Positions 9,915-20,542 of a stretch of DNA of 64,000 nucleotides are shown one piece after another. Numbering within the stretch: the stretch's first letter is position 1; every line of letters begins with the position of its first letter. A model generated the notes under the pieces. That model was not told the DNA's origin. It did no database searches and saw only the letters and a program-made list of their open reading frames with translations. Source of the DNA: Gallibacterium genomosp. 1 (GTDB taxonomy: Bacteria; Pseudomonadota; Gammaproteobacteria; Enterobacterales; Pasteurellaceae); assembly GCF_000771875.1 (NCBI RefSeq), contig NZ_JPXX01000018.1:1-64000 (forward strand), in the 5' to 3' direction. The position numbers were made by a program, and so were the translations under genes.

Positions 9915-10793
9915 CTATTTAAAAAATGGAGATAATTGCGCTGCTCCGATTAATATTCCAGCAAGTGCAAAAATTATATTGATAATAAATTGCTTTTTTT
10001 GCTGTTTTTGTTCTTTATCTAAATTTAGAATATAATGTGCATTTGACAATTTATTTAATAGCTCTTGATTAGCTTTAGTTATGCCTAAGGTATTATTAAT
10101 ACGCTCCCAAACCTCTGCAAGAGTTGTTTTATCATGAAGGACTGGTTGATTATAGAAAAATATACCGTTAAATTTTGTTGCTTTAATATAAATATCCTGT
10201 AACAAACTAACATTAGTTGGTTCTCGTGCAATTGTTTTGGATAGTTCATCGTTCAAAACAGCCATTGCTTCAAGATAAGCATAAGCAAGGCTTAATAGCA
10301 AAATGCTCCTTTCAAAATTACCTACCTGCTTAGGAAGATGAGTAAAGAAAGAGAATCCTTTTCCATCAATATGATCATGATGAGAAGTATGTTCTAAAAA
10401 ATGATTTTCTTTTATTGATTTACTTTCCCTAACTGATATAGATAGTCTTTCTGAGACTTGGTTTAATTCTTTTTCATCAATTAAACAGCAAGCAGAATAT
10501 AGATGATTATATTGCTTATAATCAGGAGAAGATTTTTTTATCGTCTCATTTATATTTTTTGTCTCTATATGTGAGATATCTAAAAATTTAACGAAAATAT
10601 GTTGTTTATACGGAGTATCCTTGAAAAAAACTAATTCCCAAGAGTTTTTATCATCACTTATTGAAAAATGGCATGCTTCAAGAAGTGTTTGTCGTAAAAA
10701 TAGAATATTATTATTCTGAATTTTTAATGATGCTTTATTGGTTGGACTTAATTCCTGTTTAGGTAAGTATATTCTTGCAACAATATGTTTCAT
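9915..10793 (-). CDS. Uncharacterised protein with C-terminal membrane anchor
   Basis: I do not recognise this 292-residue protein. The N-terminal two thirds is charged and soluble-looking, with a His-rich patch (HTSHHDHIDGKG) near residue 135 and a helical stretch around SILLLSLAYAYLEAMAVLNDEL. A Lys/Gln-rich linker (DKEQKQQKKQ) precedes one C-terminal hydrophobic helix (FIINIIFALAGILIGAAQL), giving a tail-anchored layout with the bulk in the cytoplasm. The gene is clearly more AT-rich than hisB and hisC. AGGAG precedes the ATG, 18 bp after the hisB stop. The context suggests an accessory cassette with the YhcG nuclease. Confidence 0.75.
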   Translation of the reverse strand: MKHIVARIYLPKQELSPTNKASLKIQNNNILFLRQTLLEACHFSISDDKNSWELVFFKDTPYKQHIFVKFLDISHIETKNINETIKKSSPDYKQYNHLYSACCLIDEKELNQVSERLSISVRESKSIKENHFLEHTSHHDHIDGKGFSFFTHLPKQVGNFERSILLLSLAYAYLEAMAVLNDELSKTIAREPTNVSLLQDIYIKATKFNGIFFYNQPVLHDKTTLAEVWERINNTLGITKANQELLNKLSNAHYILNLDKEQKQQKKQFIINIIFALAGILIGAAQLSPFFK

Positions 10794-10811
10794 GTTTTTT
10801 CTCCTATAGTT

Positions 10812-11909
10812 TTACAACACACCCTTACTACTCGGCATTTCATTGCCTTCAATACGAATGGCTTGTCTTAAGGTGCGTCCGAACACTTTAAACAGGCTTT
10901 CGATTTTGTGGTGATCGTTGTCGCCGCTGGCTTTTAAATGCAAGGTGGCAAGCATTGTAAAGGCGAGGGATTGAAAGAAATGTTCGGTCATTTCTGTGCT
11001 GAAATCGCCCACTTTATCTCGTTTAAATTTGGCTTTAAATTTGAAATAAGGGCGACCAGAAAGATCCAACACACATTCCGCTTTGCATTCGTCCATTGGC
11101 AACATAAAGCCAAAGCGGGCGATGCCACGTTTATCGCCGATGGCTTGTTTTAACGCTGTGCCGAGTGCGAGAGCGGTGTCTTCCACCGTGTGGTGTTCGT
11201 CAATATGCAAGTCCCCTTTGCAGCTGATGTTCATTCTAAAACCACCGTGAGTAGCGATTTGGTCGAGCATATGATCGAAAAAGCCCACGCCTGTGTGAAT
11301 GTGGTTTATGCCCGTTTCGTCTAGCCACACTTGCACTTTGATGTCTGTTTCTTTGGTTTTGCGTTCCACTTCGGCATAACGTGGCGTGCGTTCGCCGATA
11401 TTGGTAACGGGTTCAGCCAATAATTTTTCTGCGATCAAATCCCAATTCAACTTTTCTGGGTGATATTGCAAGGCTTGAATACCTAAATTTTCAGCCAATT
11501 GCACATCAGTGGTACGATCGCCAATTACAAAGCTGGTGGCAGGATCAAAAAGCTGTTTTTCAATGTATTTTTTGAGCAATTTAGTTTTTGGCTTACGGCA
11601 TTGGCAGTTGTCTTCAGGCTTGTGCGGACAAATTAAAATATCATCAAATTCAATGCCTTGTGAACGGAAAAGATCAAGCATTGCATTATGCGGTTTATCA
11701 AAATCCTCTTTAGGAAAGGAATCTGTACCTAAGCCATCTTGATTTGAAACCATTACAAAGTGATATTTCTTTTGCAGTTTCAACAACGCGTGAATAACAT
11801 TTTTTTCAAATTTGAGCTTTTCCAAGCTGTCAATTTGAAAATCCGTTTTCGGCTCATCAATTAATGTGCCATCGCGATCGATAAATAAGATAGATTGTTG
11901 TTTTTTCAT
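10812..11909 (-). CDS. hisB: Bifunctional histidinol-phosphatase / IGP dehydratase
   Basis: HAD phosphatase domain ([13 protein letters not shown], Zn-loop [11 protein letters not shown]) followed by an IGP dehydratase domain ([41 protein letters not shown]), 365 residues. I chose ATG at 11909, which has AAGGAAA at proper spacing and starts one base after the hisC stop; the longer frame to 11930 overlaps hisC. Catalyses steps 6 and 8 of histidine synthesis. Confidence 0.96.
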   Translation of the reverse strand: MKKQQSILFIDRDGTLIDEPKTDFQIDSLEKLKFEKNVIHALLKLQKKYHFVMVSNQDGLGTDSFPKEDFDKPHNAMLDLFRSQGIEFDDILICPHKPEDNCQCRKPKTKLLKKYIEKQLFDPATSFVIGDRTTDVQLAENLGIQALQYHPEKLNWDLIAEKLLAEPVTNIGERTPRYAEVERKTKETDIKVQVWLDETGINHIHTGVGFFDHMLDQIATHGGFRMNISCKGDLHIDEHHTVEDTALALGTALKQAIGDKRGIARFGFMLPMDECKAECVLDLSGRPYFKFKAKFKRDKVGDFSTEMTEHFFQSLAFTMLATLHLKASGDNDHHKIESLFKVFGRTLRQAIRIEGNEMPSSKGVL

Positions 11910-11910
11910 A

Positions 11911-12990
<1,080 letters not shown>

Positions 12991-13002
12991 CTATAACTGA
13001 AA

Positions 13003-13039
13003 ATAAAAAATCCTCTCGAAATTATCTTCCGAGAGGATT
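13003..13039 (-). terminator. his operon attenuator terminator
   Basis: On the minus strand the 10-bp stem AATCCTCTCG (13039-13030) and CGAGAGGATT (13018-13009) closes an 11-base loop and is followed by TTTTTATTTT. It lies between the His leader peptide and hisC. The sequence between leader and stem (13040-13098) holds further complementary runs such as GGAAGATTA/TAATCTTCC able to form competing hairpins, as in classical his attenuation. Confidence 0.9.
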
Positions 13040-13098
13040 GTGATTCATATCGAATGCTCGGAAGATTATTAATCTTCCACGCACCATCGCCTGAAAGA

Positions 13099-13146
13099 TT
13101 AATCAGGTTGATGATGGTGATGATGAGCAATTCGAGAAAATTTCAT
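13099..13146 (-). CDS. hisL: his operon leader peptide
   Basis: A 15-codon ORF, MKFSRIAHHHHHQPD, with five consecutive His codons. ATG at 13146 is preceded by AAGGATAC on the minus strand. Ribosome stalling on the His run when charged tRNA-His is scarce would favour the antiterminator over the attenuator stem downstream. A weak promoter candidate (TTGTCA at 13221-13216, TGTAGA at 13198-13193 on the minus strand) lies upstream. Confidence 0.92.
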   Translation of the reverse strand: MKFSRIAHHHHHQPD

Positions 13147-13229
13147 TTTTTGTATCCTTAATGTTAAAACTGCTATTTACACTACTGTATCATCTACAAA
13201 AAAGCAATAGATCTTTGACAAAAAATTTA

Positions 13230-13877
13230 TTAAACCGCCCTATCCGTATAAAGCTCTATGCCTGACATCAATGACATTTTTTTCACATAGGCAGCAACTT
13301 TATTCGGAAATTCAATTCCTTTCACAATCGTTAAATTACGTAGAACCGGGAATAAGACAATATCTTCGATAGACAATTCACCAGAACTGGCTTTCGGACT
13401 AATAATCAAATCGTTCAATTCTTTAAGATCCTGATTAATTTTTGCTAAATATTGTGGGGTCTGCGCTAAATTTTCAGCAAAATTACCAATTATTTTGCTT
13501 TTTTTCATAGTGAAATATTCCACTGATTCCGGCATTGCAAACTCTTTTAAGCCGATTTGTGTAAATCGAGGAATCACTAAATGATTATAGTAACTCCCTA
13601 CTTTTTGCAACCATTGACTTACCTCCTCACGAACATTTTCTTTTAAGCAAGGCTCACCATATTTTTTATCAACATAACGGACAATATCCAAACTTTCCGG
13701 CATTACCATTCCATCACTATCGGCAAGAATCGGCACTACTTTACGCCCCACCAATTGCATAGGGGTATCTTCGTGATGATTTGCCAACACAATGACATCA
13801 ACCGGGATATTTTTTAAACCGAAAATCATTCTGGCACGTACACAATATGGACAATGCTCATAAGTATAAAGTCTCAT
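13230..13877 (-). CDS. grxB: Glutaredoxin 2
   Basis: A 215-residue GST-fold glutaredoxin, exactly the length of E. coli GrxB. The N-terminal thioredoxin-like domain carries the CPYC active site at residues 9-12 and the cis-Pro in RKVVPILADSDG; the C-terminal part is helical. Reduces protein and glutathione mixed disulfides. Single-gene unit on the minus strand with GAGGAG-like sequence before the ATG. Confidence 0.93.
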   Translation of the reverse strand: MRLYTYEHCPYCVRARMIFGLKNIPVDVIVLANHHEDTPMQLVGRKVVPILADSDGMVMPESLDIVRYVDKKYGEPCLKENVREEVSQWLQKVGSYYNHLVIPRFTQIGLKEFAMPESVEYFTMKKSKIIGNFAENLAQTPQYLAKINQDLKELNDLIISPKASSGELSIEDIVLFPVLRNLTIVKGIEFPNKVAAYVKKMSLMSGIELYTDRAV

Positions 13878-13963
13878 TATTTACTCCTCAGTTGTGTTAG
13901 GTAACTTTAGTTAGTTTTAATACAAATCAACTGTTTTATCAAGGATTAGACTACTTTTATCTA

Positions 13964-14000
13964 AAAAAACAAGCTCCGAAAATTTCTTATTCTCGGAGCC
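13964..14000 (-). terminator. Terminator of glnA
   Basis: On the minus strand the stem GCTCCGA (13999-13993) and TCGGAGC (13979-13973) is followed by TTGTTTTTTTAG, 27 bp after the glnA stop. Confidence 0.88.
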
Positions 14001-14025
14001 TGACTTAACTGACTTTCAGTAACAA

Positions 14026-15447
14026 TTAAAGTGAATAATACAATTCAAATTCTGCCGGATGTGGTAGTAAACGAATACGATCAACTTCTTTATTTTTCAA
14101 TTCGATATAAGCTTCAATAAAGTCGTTGCTGAATACACCACCACGAGTTAAGAATTCGTGATCTGCTGCCAATGAAGCAAGCGCCTCATCTAAAGAGCCA
14201 GCTACGGTTGGGATCTCTTTTAACTCTTCAGGCGGTAAGTCGTATAAGTTTTTATCCATTGCATCCCCTGGATGGATCTTATTGATAATACCATCTAAAC
14301 CTGCCATTAAAATTGCAGAAAATGCCAAATATGGGTTTGCACCTGGATCTGGGAAACGAACTTCAATACGACGCGCTTTAGGACTTGATACTGTAGGAAT
14401 CCTAATTGATGCAGAACGGTTACTTGCTGAATAAGCCAACAATACTGGTGCTTCATAGCCAGGTACCAAACGTTTATAAGAGTTGGTTGTCGGGTTGGTA
14501 AACGCATTCAATGCTTTAGCGTGTTTAATTACACCCCCAATAAAGAAGAGAGAAAGTTCAGATAATCCAGCATATTTATCACCGGAGAATAAATTCACAC
14601 CATCTTTACCTAAAGAGATATGGCAGTGCATACCTGAACCGTTATCGCCAAAAAGTGGTTTTGGCATAAAACAAGCGGTTTTACCGTGTTCAAACGCAAC
14701 ATTATGAACAACATATTTATAAATTTGTGTTTCATCCGCTTTTAAAGTTAACGTATTAAAACGACAAGCAATTTCGTTTTGTCCGGCTGTTGCTACTTCG
14801 TGGTGATGAGCTTCAATCACTAAGCCCATATCTTCCATTACTAAGCACATTTCAGAACGTAAATCTTGTGAAGAATCAACCGGTGGAACAGGGAAATAAC
14901 CACCTTTAGTTGCCGGACGATGACCTTTGTTTCCACCTTCATACTCTTTGTCGCTATTCCAGCTCGCTTCGATATCATCAATTTCATAGAAAGAACCTGA
15001 CATTCCTGTTTTGAAACGTACATCATCAAAGATAAAAAATTCAGGTTCCGGTCCAACTAATACAGTATCTGCAATACCAGATGCTTTAAGGTATTCTTCT
15101 GCTCGAATTGCAATTGAACGCGGATCGCGATCGTAACCTTGCATTGTAGTTGGTTCATAAACATCACAACGAATAGAGAGTGTCGGAACGCTAAAGAAAG
15201 GGTCGACTAATGCACTTTCTGGAATCGGCATCAATACCATATCGGATTTATTGATAGTTTTCCAACCGGCGATAGAAGATCCATCAAACATTTTTCCATC
15301 TTCAAAAAAATCTTCATCAACAGCACTAACTGGCACAGAAACGTGTTGTTCCTTCCCTTTGATGTCTGTAAAACGAAGATCAACAAAACGAATTCCGTGT
15401 TCTTCAATAAGTTCAAAGACTTTTGCAATTGCTTGAGTGTTTGCCAT
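14026..15447 (-). CDS. glnA: Glutamine synthetase, type I
   Basis: Makes glutamine from glutamate, ammonia and ATP; forms a cytoplasmic dodecamer. The 473-residue protein shows [22 protein letters not shown], the ATP loop [26 protein letters not shown] and the adenylylation region NLYDLPPEE with the regulatory Tyr, so it is the GSI-beta type controlled by covalent modification. I chose ATG at 15447, preceded by GAGAGGAT on the minus strand; an in-frame start at 15453 is less likely. It is transcribed divergently from typA across a 290-bp gap. Confidence 0.96.
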   Translation of the reverse strand: MANTQAIAKVFELIEEHGIRFVDLRFTDIKGKEQHVSVPVSAVDEDFFEDGKMFDGSSIAGWKTINKSDMVLMPIPESALVDPFFSVPTLSIRCDVYEPTTMQGYDRDPRSIAIRAEEYLKASGIADTVLVGPEPEFFIFDDVRFKTGMSGSFYEIDDIEASWNSDKEYEGGNKGHRPATKGGYFPVPPVDSSQDLRSEMCLVMEDMGLVIEAHHHEVATAGQNEIACRFNTLTLKADETQIYKYVVHNVAFEHGKTACFMPKPLFGDNGSGMHCHISLGKDGVNLFSGDKYAGLSELSLFFIGGVIKHAKALNAFTNPTTNSYKRLVPGYEAPVLLAYSASNRSASIRIPTVSSPKARRIEVRFPDPGANPYLAFSAILMAGLDGIINKIHPGDAMDKNLYDLPPEELKEIPTVAGSLDEALASLAADHEFLTRGGVFSNDFIEAYIELKNKEVDRIRLLPHPAEFELYYSL

Positions 15448-15651
15448 AATCAATCCTCTCGTATTTGACTAGTTAATTTATAAATATAATGTTGGTTTTT
15501 TAGATTCAGATAAACAATATCCTACTTTTATTAAAAATAAAACAATTTTTTTCATTTTTAATAAAAAATATCTAAATCAAAAAATTGTAACACTACATTA
15601 TTTAATAGCCGTCTTCATTAAAACGCTGTATAATTTGCCACCTTTTCACTC

Positions 15652-15702
15652 GCTATACTGAAATGACAAGGCTTCAAAGGCAACAAGTATATTCAGTATA
15701 GC
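15652..15702 (+). promoter_or_regulatory. Perfect 11-bp inverted repeat in the typA leader
   Basis: GCTATACTGAA (15652-15662) and TTCAGTATAGC (15692-15702) are exact complements flanking a 29-base loop, 35 bp before the typA start. A TATAAT at 15629-15634 lies just upstream, so the repeat would be in the 5' leader RNA. It could be a leader hairpin or a protein operator. The rest of the glnA-typA gap (15448-15737) is AT-rich with nothing else recognisable. Confidence 0.55.
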
Positions 15703-15737
15703 CAAACTATTTCAAAATACTACAAGATAATTTTTAC

Positions 15738-17591
15738 ATGAAAAACGATTTAGATATTAGTAAATTGCGTAATATTGCGATTATCGCTCACGTAGACCAC
15801 GGAAAGACTACACTCGTTGATAAACTATTACAACAATCAGGCACACTGGAATCATCTCGTTCCGGTGAAACAGATGAACGAGTTATGGACTCCAATGCGT
15901 TAGAAAAAGAGCGTGGTATCACTATTCTTGCAAAAAATACCGCCATTAATTGGAATGATTACCGCATTAATATTGTAGATACTCCAGGACACGCTGACTT
16001 CGGAGGTGAAGTAGAACGTGTTCTCTCTATGGTTGATAGTGTTTTATTATTAGTTGATGCATTTGACGGTCCGATGCCGCAAACTCGTTTCGTTACCCAA
16101 AAAGCCTTTGCGCACGGATTAAAACCGATTGTGGTGATTAATAAAGTGGATCGTCCAGGCGCAAGACCAGATTGGGTTGTTGATCAAGTGTTCGATCTTT
16201 TTGTCAATTTAGGTGCAACTGATGAACAGCTCGATTTCCCGATTATTTATGCCTCTGCATTGAACGGCGTTGCCGGTTTAGATCACGACCAATTAGCGGA
16301 TGATATGACACCTCTGTTTGAAGCGATTGTAAAATATGTAGCGCCACCAGAAGTACATTTGGATCAACCATTCCAAATGCAAATTTCTCAATTGGACTAT
16401 AACAATTACGTTGGAGTTATCGGTATTGGTCGTATCAAACGAGGTTCAATTAAACCGAACCAAGCCGTTACTATTATTGATAGTGAAGGTAAAACTCGTA
16501 ATGCTCGTGTTGGTCAAGTGCTAGGTCACTTAGGTTTACAACGTTACGAAGAAGATGTTGCTAATGCTGGCGATATTATTGCATTGACAGGTTTAGGCGA
16601 ATTAAATATTTCTGATACCATTTGTGATATCAATAATGTGGAGGCATTGCCGGCATTAACCGTTGATGAACCAACCGTAACAATGTTTTTCTGTGTAAAT
16701 ACATCTCCATTCTGTGGGCGTGAAGGTAAATATGTTACCTCTCGTCAAATCTTAGAACGTTTGAACAAAGAGTTAGTACATAACGTAGCATTACGCGTTG
16801 AAGAAACAGAAGATCCCGATGCTTTCAAAGTATCCGGTCGTGGTGAGTTGCATCTTTCCGTTTTAATCGAAAATATGCGCCGTGAAGGTTACGAATTAGC
16901 CGTTTCTCGTCCAAAAGTAATTTTCCGTGAAATTGATGGTCGTAAACAGGAGCCATTTGAGCAAGTTACTATTGATATTGAAGATCAGCATCAAGGTGCC
17001 GTAATGGAGGCGTTAGGGATTCGTAAAGGTGAAGTGCGTGATATGGTACCAGATGGTAAAGGGCGTACCCGTCTAGAATATATTATTCCAAGCCGAGGTT
17101 TGATCGGTTTTCGTAATGAATTTATGACAATGACTTCCGGAACAGGGTTACTTTACTCAAGTTTCAGCCACTATGATGATGTTAAACCTGGGGATATTGG
17201 TCAGCGTCAAAACGGAGTATTAATCTCCAATGCCACTGGTAAAGCTTTAGCTTACGCTCTATTCGGCTTGCAGGAGCGTGGAAAATTGATGATTGAACAC
17301 GGTGCTGAAGTCTATGAAGGTCAGATTATCGGCATTCATAGCCGTTCAAATGACCTAACTGTTAACTGTTTGCAGGGGAAAAAATTAACCAATATGCGTG
17401 CAGCCGGTAAAGATGATGCCATAGTATTAGTTCCGCCAGTAAAATTCACGCTTGAACAGGCTCTAGAGTTTATTGACGATGATGAGTTGGTTGAAGTTAC
17501 ACCAAGTTCTATCCGCATTCGGAAACGTTTCTTAACAGAAATAGATCGCAGAAGAGCGAATCGTACTACAACCAGTACCAGTACTCGTTAA
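15738..17591 (+). CDS. typA: Ribosome-associated translational GTPase BipA/TypA
   Basis: 617-residue GTPase of the EF-G family that helps 50S assembly and stress or cold adaptation. Motifs: P-loop [30 protein letters not shown], then EF-G-like domains II, III and V and the BipA-specific C-terminal domain ([16 protein letters not shown]..., THMRA-type NMRAAGKDD). Length matches the family. It lies divergent from glnA, a conserved enterobacterial and Pasteurellaceae arrangement. Confidence 0.96.
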   Translation: MKNDLDISKLRNIAIIAHVDHGKTTLVDKLLQQSGTLESSRSGETDERVMDSNALEKERGITILAKNTAINWNDYRINIVDTPGHADFGGEVERVLSMVDSVLLLVDAFDGPMPQTRFVTQKAFAHGLKPIVVINKVDRPGARPDWVVDQVFDLFVNLGATDEQLDFPIIYASALNGVAGLDHDQLADDMTPLFEAIVKYVAPPEVHLDQPFQMQISQLDYNNYVGVIGIGRIKRGSIKPNQAVTIIDSEGKTRNARVGQVLGHLGLQRYEEDVANAGDIIALTGLGELNISDTICDINNVEALPALTVDEPTVTMFFCVNTSPFCGREGKYVTSRQILERLNKELVHNVALRVEETEDPDAFKVSGRGELHLSVLIENMRREGYELAVSRPKVIFREIDGRKQEPFEQVTIDIEDQHQGAVMEALGIRKGEVRDMVPDGKGRTRLEYIIPSRGLIGFRNEFMTMTSGTGLLYSSFSHYDDVKPGDIGQRQNGVLISNATGKALAYALFGLQERGKLMIEHGAEVYEGQIIGIHSRSNDLTVNCLQGKKLTNMRAAGKDDAIVLVPPVKFTLEQALEFIDDDELVEVTPSSIRIRKRFLTEIDRRRANRTTTSTSTR

Positions 17592-17607
17592 TTTTTGTTG
17601 TTATACT

Positions 17608-17640
17608 CCCGTTATTTTCCCTAAAATAGCGGGTGTTTTT
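17608..17640 (+). terminator. Terminator of typA
   Basis: An 11-bp stem (17608-17618 with 17623-17633, one G-T wobble) with a four-base loop is followed by TGTTTTTTATCTTT. Confidence 0.88.
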
Positions 17641-17792
17641 TATCTTTATTTTCATAATGTTCCAATTCACAGAGCGACCTATAATACATAGTATGTTACG
17701 CTATGAATTGCATAATTGGGAAAAATTACCTCCTAGCTTAAGATAAGTCTGCCATCGTGAACTGTGGAATCTTAACCATTAAAGAGTTATTG

Positions 17793-18794
17793 ATGAATAC
17801 TTCGCATAAACGCCCGACATTACAACATATAGCCGATCATTTAGGTCTAACTAAAATGACTATCAGTCGTTATTTACGCAATCCAGATTCCGTTGCTGAA
17901 GAAACTCGCAAAAAAATTGCGGCGGCGATAGAACAATTCGGTTATATTCCGAATCGGGCACCAAGTATGCTCTCTAATGCTAAAAGTCGGGCTATTGGTG
18001 TTTTAGTTCCTTCATTAACCAACCAAGTTTTTGCTGATGTAATTAAAGGAATTGAAACTATCACCGATAAAGCCGGTTATCAAACAATGCTTGCTCACTA
18101 TGGATATAGTCTGGGAAAAGAAGAACAGCGTGTAGAATCACTACTCTCTTATAATGTTGATGGATTAATCCTTTCAGAAAATCACCACTCCGAAAAAACC
18201 TTAAAAATGATTGAAGTAGCTAATATTCCAGTAATTGAGATTATGGATAGCCATCAGTTAGGTATTCAACAAGTCATTGGTTTTGATAATAACGTTGCTT
18301 CCCAAGCAATGGTAGAAACAATGATTCAACGTGGGCATCAGCATATTGTCTATTTTACTGCACGAATGGATAAACGAACTCATCTCAAAATGCAAGGCTA
18401 TGAAATAGCAATGAAAAAACACAATTTAGTGCCTCATAGCTTAATCACTGAGCAGCCATCATCATTCTCATTAGGAGCAGAACTGCTTCACCAAGCATTA
18501 AAACAGTATCCTCAGATTGACGGCATTATCTGTACTAATGATGACCTTGCTGTTGGTGCATTATTTGAGTGCCAACGTTTAGGAATTAAAGTACCGGAAC
18601 AGATTGGTATTGCCGGTTTCCACGGACACGATGTTGGTCAATCAATGACACCTCAACTGGCTACCGTTATCACGCCTCGTCTGGAAATAGGTAAACGTGC
18701 AGCAGAAGAGTTACTTAATCGCATTAATGGTATCCCACAGCAAAGCAGTATTATTGATTTAGGCTACCATATTCATATTGGGGAAAGTATTTAG
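17793..18794 (+). CDS. LacI-family transcriptional regulator (GntR-like)
   Basis: A 333-residue regulator: N-terminal LacI-type helix-turn-helix (TLQHIADHLGLTKMTISRYLRNP) and hinge, then a periplasmic-binding-protein-like effector domain (AIGVLVPSLTNQVFADVIKGIE, GIICTNDDLAVGALFECQRLGI). It resembles gluconate repressor GntR most, but no gluconate gene is near; the next genes encode a TTT transporter and sulfatase in the same direction, so it may control those. I chose ATG at 17793 after AAAGAG; the frame could extend to 17757. TATAAT at 17680 and a CATAG-N9-CTATG dyad just after it may be its promoter and autoregulatory site. Confidence 0.85.
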   Translation: MNTSHKRPTLQHIADHLGLTKMTISRYLRNPDSVAEETRKKIAAAIEQFGYIPNRAPSMLSNAKSRAIGVLVPSLTNQVFADVIKGIETITDKAGYQTMLAHYGYSLGKEEQRVESLLSYNVDGLILSENHHSEKTLKMIEVANIPVIEIMDSHQLGIQQVIGFDNNVASQAMVETMIQRGHQHIVYFTARMDKRTHLKMQGYEIAMKKHNLVPHSLITEQPSSFSLGAELLHQALKQYPQIDGIICTNDDLAVGALFECQRLGIKVPEQIGIAGFHGHDVGQSMTPQLATVITPRLEIGKRAAEELLNRINGIPQQSSIIDLGYHIHIGESI

Positions 18795-18977
18795 CGGTAA
18801 GTCACCGAAAGTACCTGTCATACATATAAATTATTTGTTACAAAACCGTAATTAAATGCTCATAGAAATAAGCCAAGCATATGATTAAATATATTTAAGC
18901 ATCGCTGTAGTTTAAAGGAACTAAGCCCCACAGCATTTCATCGCTCCATTAAATATTTTTAACAAAATTGTCAATTT

Positions 18978-18993
18978 TGTGATCCCGATCATT
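18978..18993 (+). promoter_or_regulatory. Imperfect CRP-like site before tctC
   Basis: TGTGATCCCGATCATT matches the left CRP half-site fully and three of five bases of the right one. It lies 95 bp before the transporter operon, which would fit catabolite control. The remaining 18795-19087 gap is AT-rich; no gene is seen. Confidence 0.35.
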
Positions 18994-19087
18994 CTGTTTT
19001 TATGACAATCATCATAACAAGGCGTATTGTTCTTAATTAAGCTAATCTTAAGTTTCAACTCATCTTGTTCATTTCTAGGAGGAAACG

Positions 19088-20062
19088 ATGAAATCATTGA
19101 AAAAACTATTAGCTGTGAGTTTAGCTGGTGTGCTTGGTCTGTCTCTATTAACAGGCTGTAAAGAAGATAAAAAAGCACAGCAAGAATGGCCTTCAGGCCC
19201 TGTGACTATTATCACCCCTTGGGCGGTGGGCGGTTTAGCGGATCAAGTCAATCGTGCGATGTCTGAATTTGGTAAGGCTCAATTTGGTCAGCCTTTATTA
19301 GCGGATAATATTTTAGGGTCTGGCGGTGCGGTGGCACTGACGGAATATCTCAAAGAAAAACCAAATTCCACGAAAATGATTTTTGGTGGTGAAGGTAGCT
19401 TCGCCATTGCGCCATTGACAATGAAAGTAGCTTACAAATTTGAAGATTTTGTTCCTGTTATTAACGTGTATTCTTCTACCTTCATCTTGCTGACTAATCC
19501 GAGAACTGGCGTGAAAAGCTATCAAGATTTAGCCCAAGCCATTAAAGAAGGCAAGGAAATCAAAATTGGGGCAAATGGTGTCAATTCTTCAGAAGCATTA
19601 CAATCTGCGGCGTTAATTGATGAAATGGGTGGCAAATTCAAAATTATCCCTTATGAAGGCGCAAACCAAGCCCTTGCAGCTGTTGTTTCTGGCGAAATTG
19701 ATTTTGCGGTTACCCACGCCTCTCTTGCGAAAGAATTTGCTAAAGCGGGTAATATTATTCCGGTCATTGCTTTCGATAATAAACCGCTGAAAGATGATGT
19801 GTATGATTTGCCGAGTGTGACCCAATTTGGGCACGATACTTGGATGACCAATATCTGTGCGGTATTTATGCGTGCCGGTACCGATCCTGCCAATGTGGAA
19901 AAAGCCTACAACGCCCTAAAAAATATTATGCAGGAGCCGAAATTCCAACAAGTGGCAAAAAATATTGGCGTGAACATTGATATTCAAGATAGTCAATGGG
20001 TGAAAAGCTATATTGATTCCACGATGGTGAAAGCGAAAAAATACGCTGAGTTGGTGAAATAA
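19088..20062 (+). CDS. TTT-family (TctC/Bug) substrate-binding lipoprotein
   Basis: 324-residue periplasmic binding protein of a tripartite tricarboxylate transporter. Unlike many Bug proteins it carries a lipobox: GVLGLSLLTGC with Cys24, so it is probably membrane-anchored. The Bug-type opening PVTIITPWAVGGLADQVNRA and the loop IKIGANGVNSSEALQ follow. GGAGGAAAC precedes the ATG. It is the first gene of tctC-tctB-tctA-sulfatase. The ligand is not deducible; the linked sulfatase hints at a sulfated or carboxylated organic acid. Confidence 0.88.
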   Translation: MKSLKKLLAVSLAGVLGLSLLTGCKEDKKAQQEWPSGPVTIITPWAVGGLADQVNRAMSEFGKAQFGQPLLADNILGSGGAVALTEYLKEKPNSTKMIFGGEGSFAIAPLTMKVAYKFEDFVPVINVYSSTFILLTNPRTGVKSYQDLAQAIKEGKEIKIGANGVNSSEALQSAALIDEMGGKFKIIPYEGANQALAAVVSGEIDFAVTHASLAKEFAKAGNIIPVIAFDNKPLKDDVYDLPSVTQFGHDTWMTNICAVFMRAGTDPANVEKAYNALKNIMQEPKFQQVAKNIGVNIDIQDSQWVKSYIDSTMVKAKKYAELVK

Positions 20063-20082
20063 ACACAAATAAGGGGTAAGCA

Positions 20083-20532
20083 ATGAAAATTTATAAAGAA
20101 TTTGTTGGTGCGGTGTTATTTTTAGGTGTTTCCACCGTCTTATGGTGGCTTATCCCTTCTCAAATTGAATTAAGTAAAAATGCAGAAGCTATTAATTCAC
20201 AAACCTTCCCTAAAATGATTGTTGGGCTAATGTGGATTGCTAGTCTGATTTTATTAGTCCGTGAAATATGGCGAATGGTGCGCCAAAAATCTGTCAAAGT
20301 AATGCTCTTAGATCTGCAAGAAGAAAGTCGTTCACTCTTAATTATTGGTTTGCTGATTTTATATTGGGGACTGCTCTATGTATTACCATTCTTAGGCGCA
20401 TCACTGATTTTCGCGTTACTTTTCCTCTATTTAAGTCATTGTCGAAAATGGCTTTATTATCTCATTGTTGTGCTAACAATTTTAGCGATTAGCTTGGTTT
20501 TTGAATATGTGTTAGGGGTTTCTCTGCCTTAA
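20083..20532 (+). CDS. TTT-family small membrane subunit (TctB)
   Basis: 149 residues with four hydrophobic helices (about 8-26, 42-60, 81-102 and 120-140), the TctB layout. It sits 20 bp after the binding protein gene and 10 bp before tctA. It forms the membrane complex with TctA and is not catalytic on its own. Sequence conservation is low in this family, so identification rests on size, helices and position. Confidence 0.85.
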   Translation: MKIYKEFVGAVLFLGVSTVLWWLIPSQIELSKNAEAINSQTFPKMIVGLMWIASLILLVREIWRMVRQKSVKVMLLDLQEESRSLLIIGLLILYWGLLYVLPFLGASLIFALLFLYLSHCRKWLYYLIVVLTILAISLVFEYVLGVSLP

Positions 20533-20542
20533 GGAGGCATTG

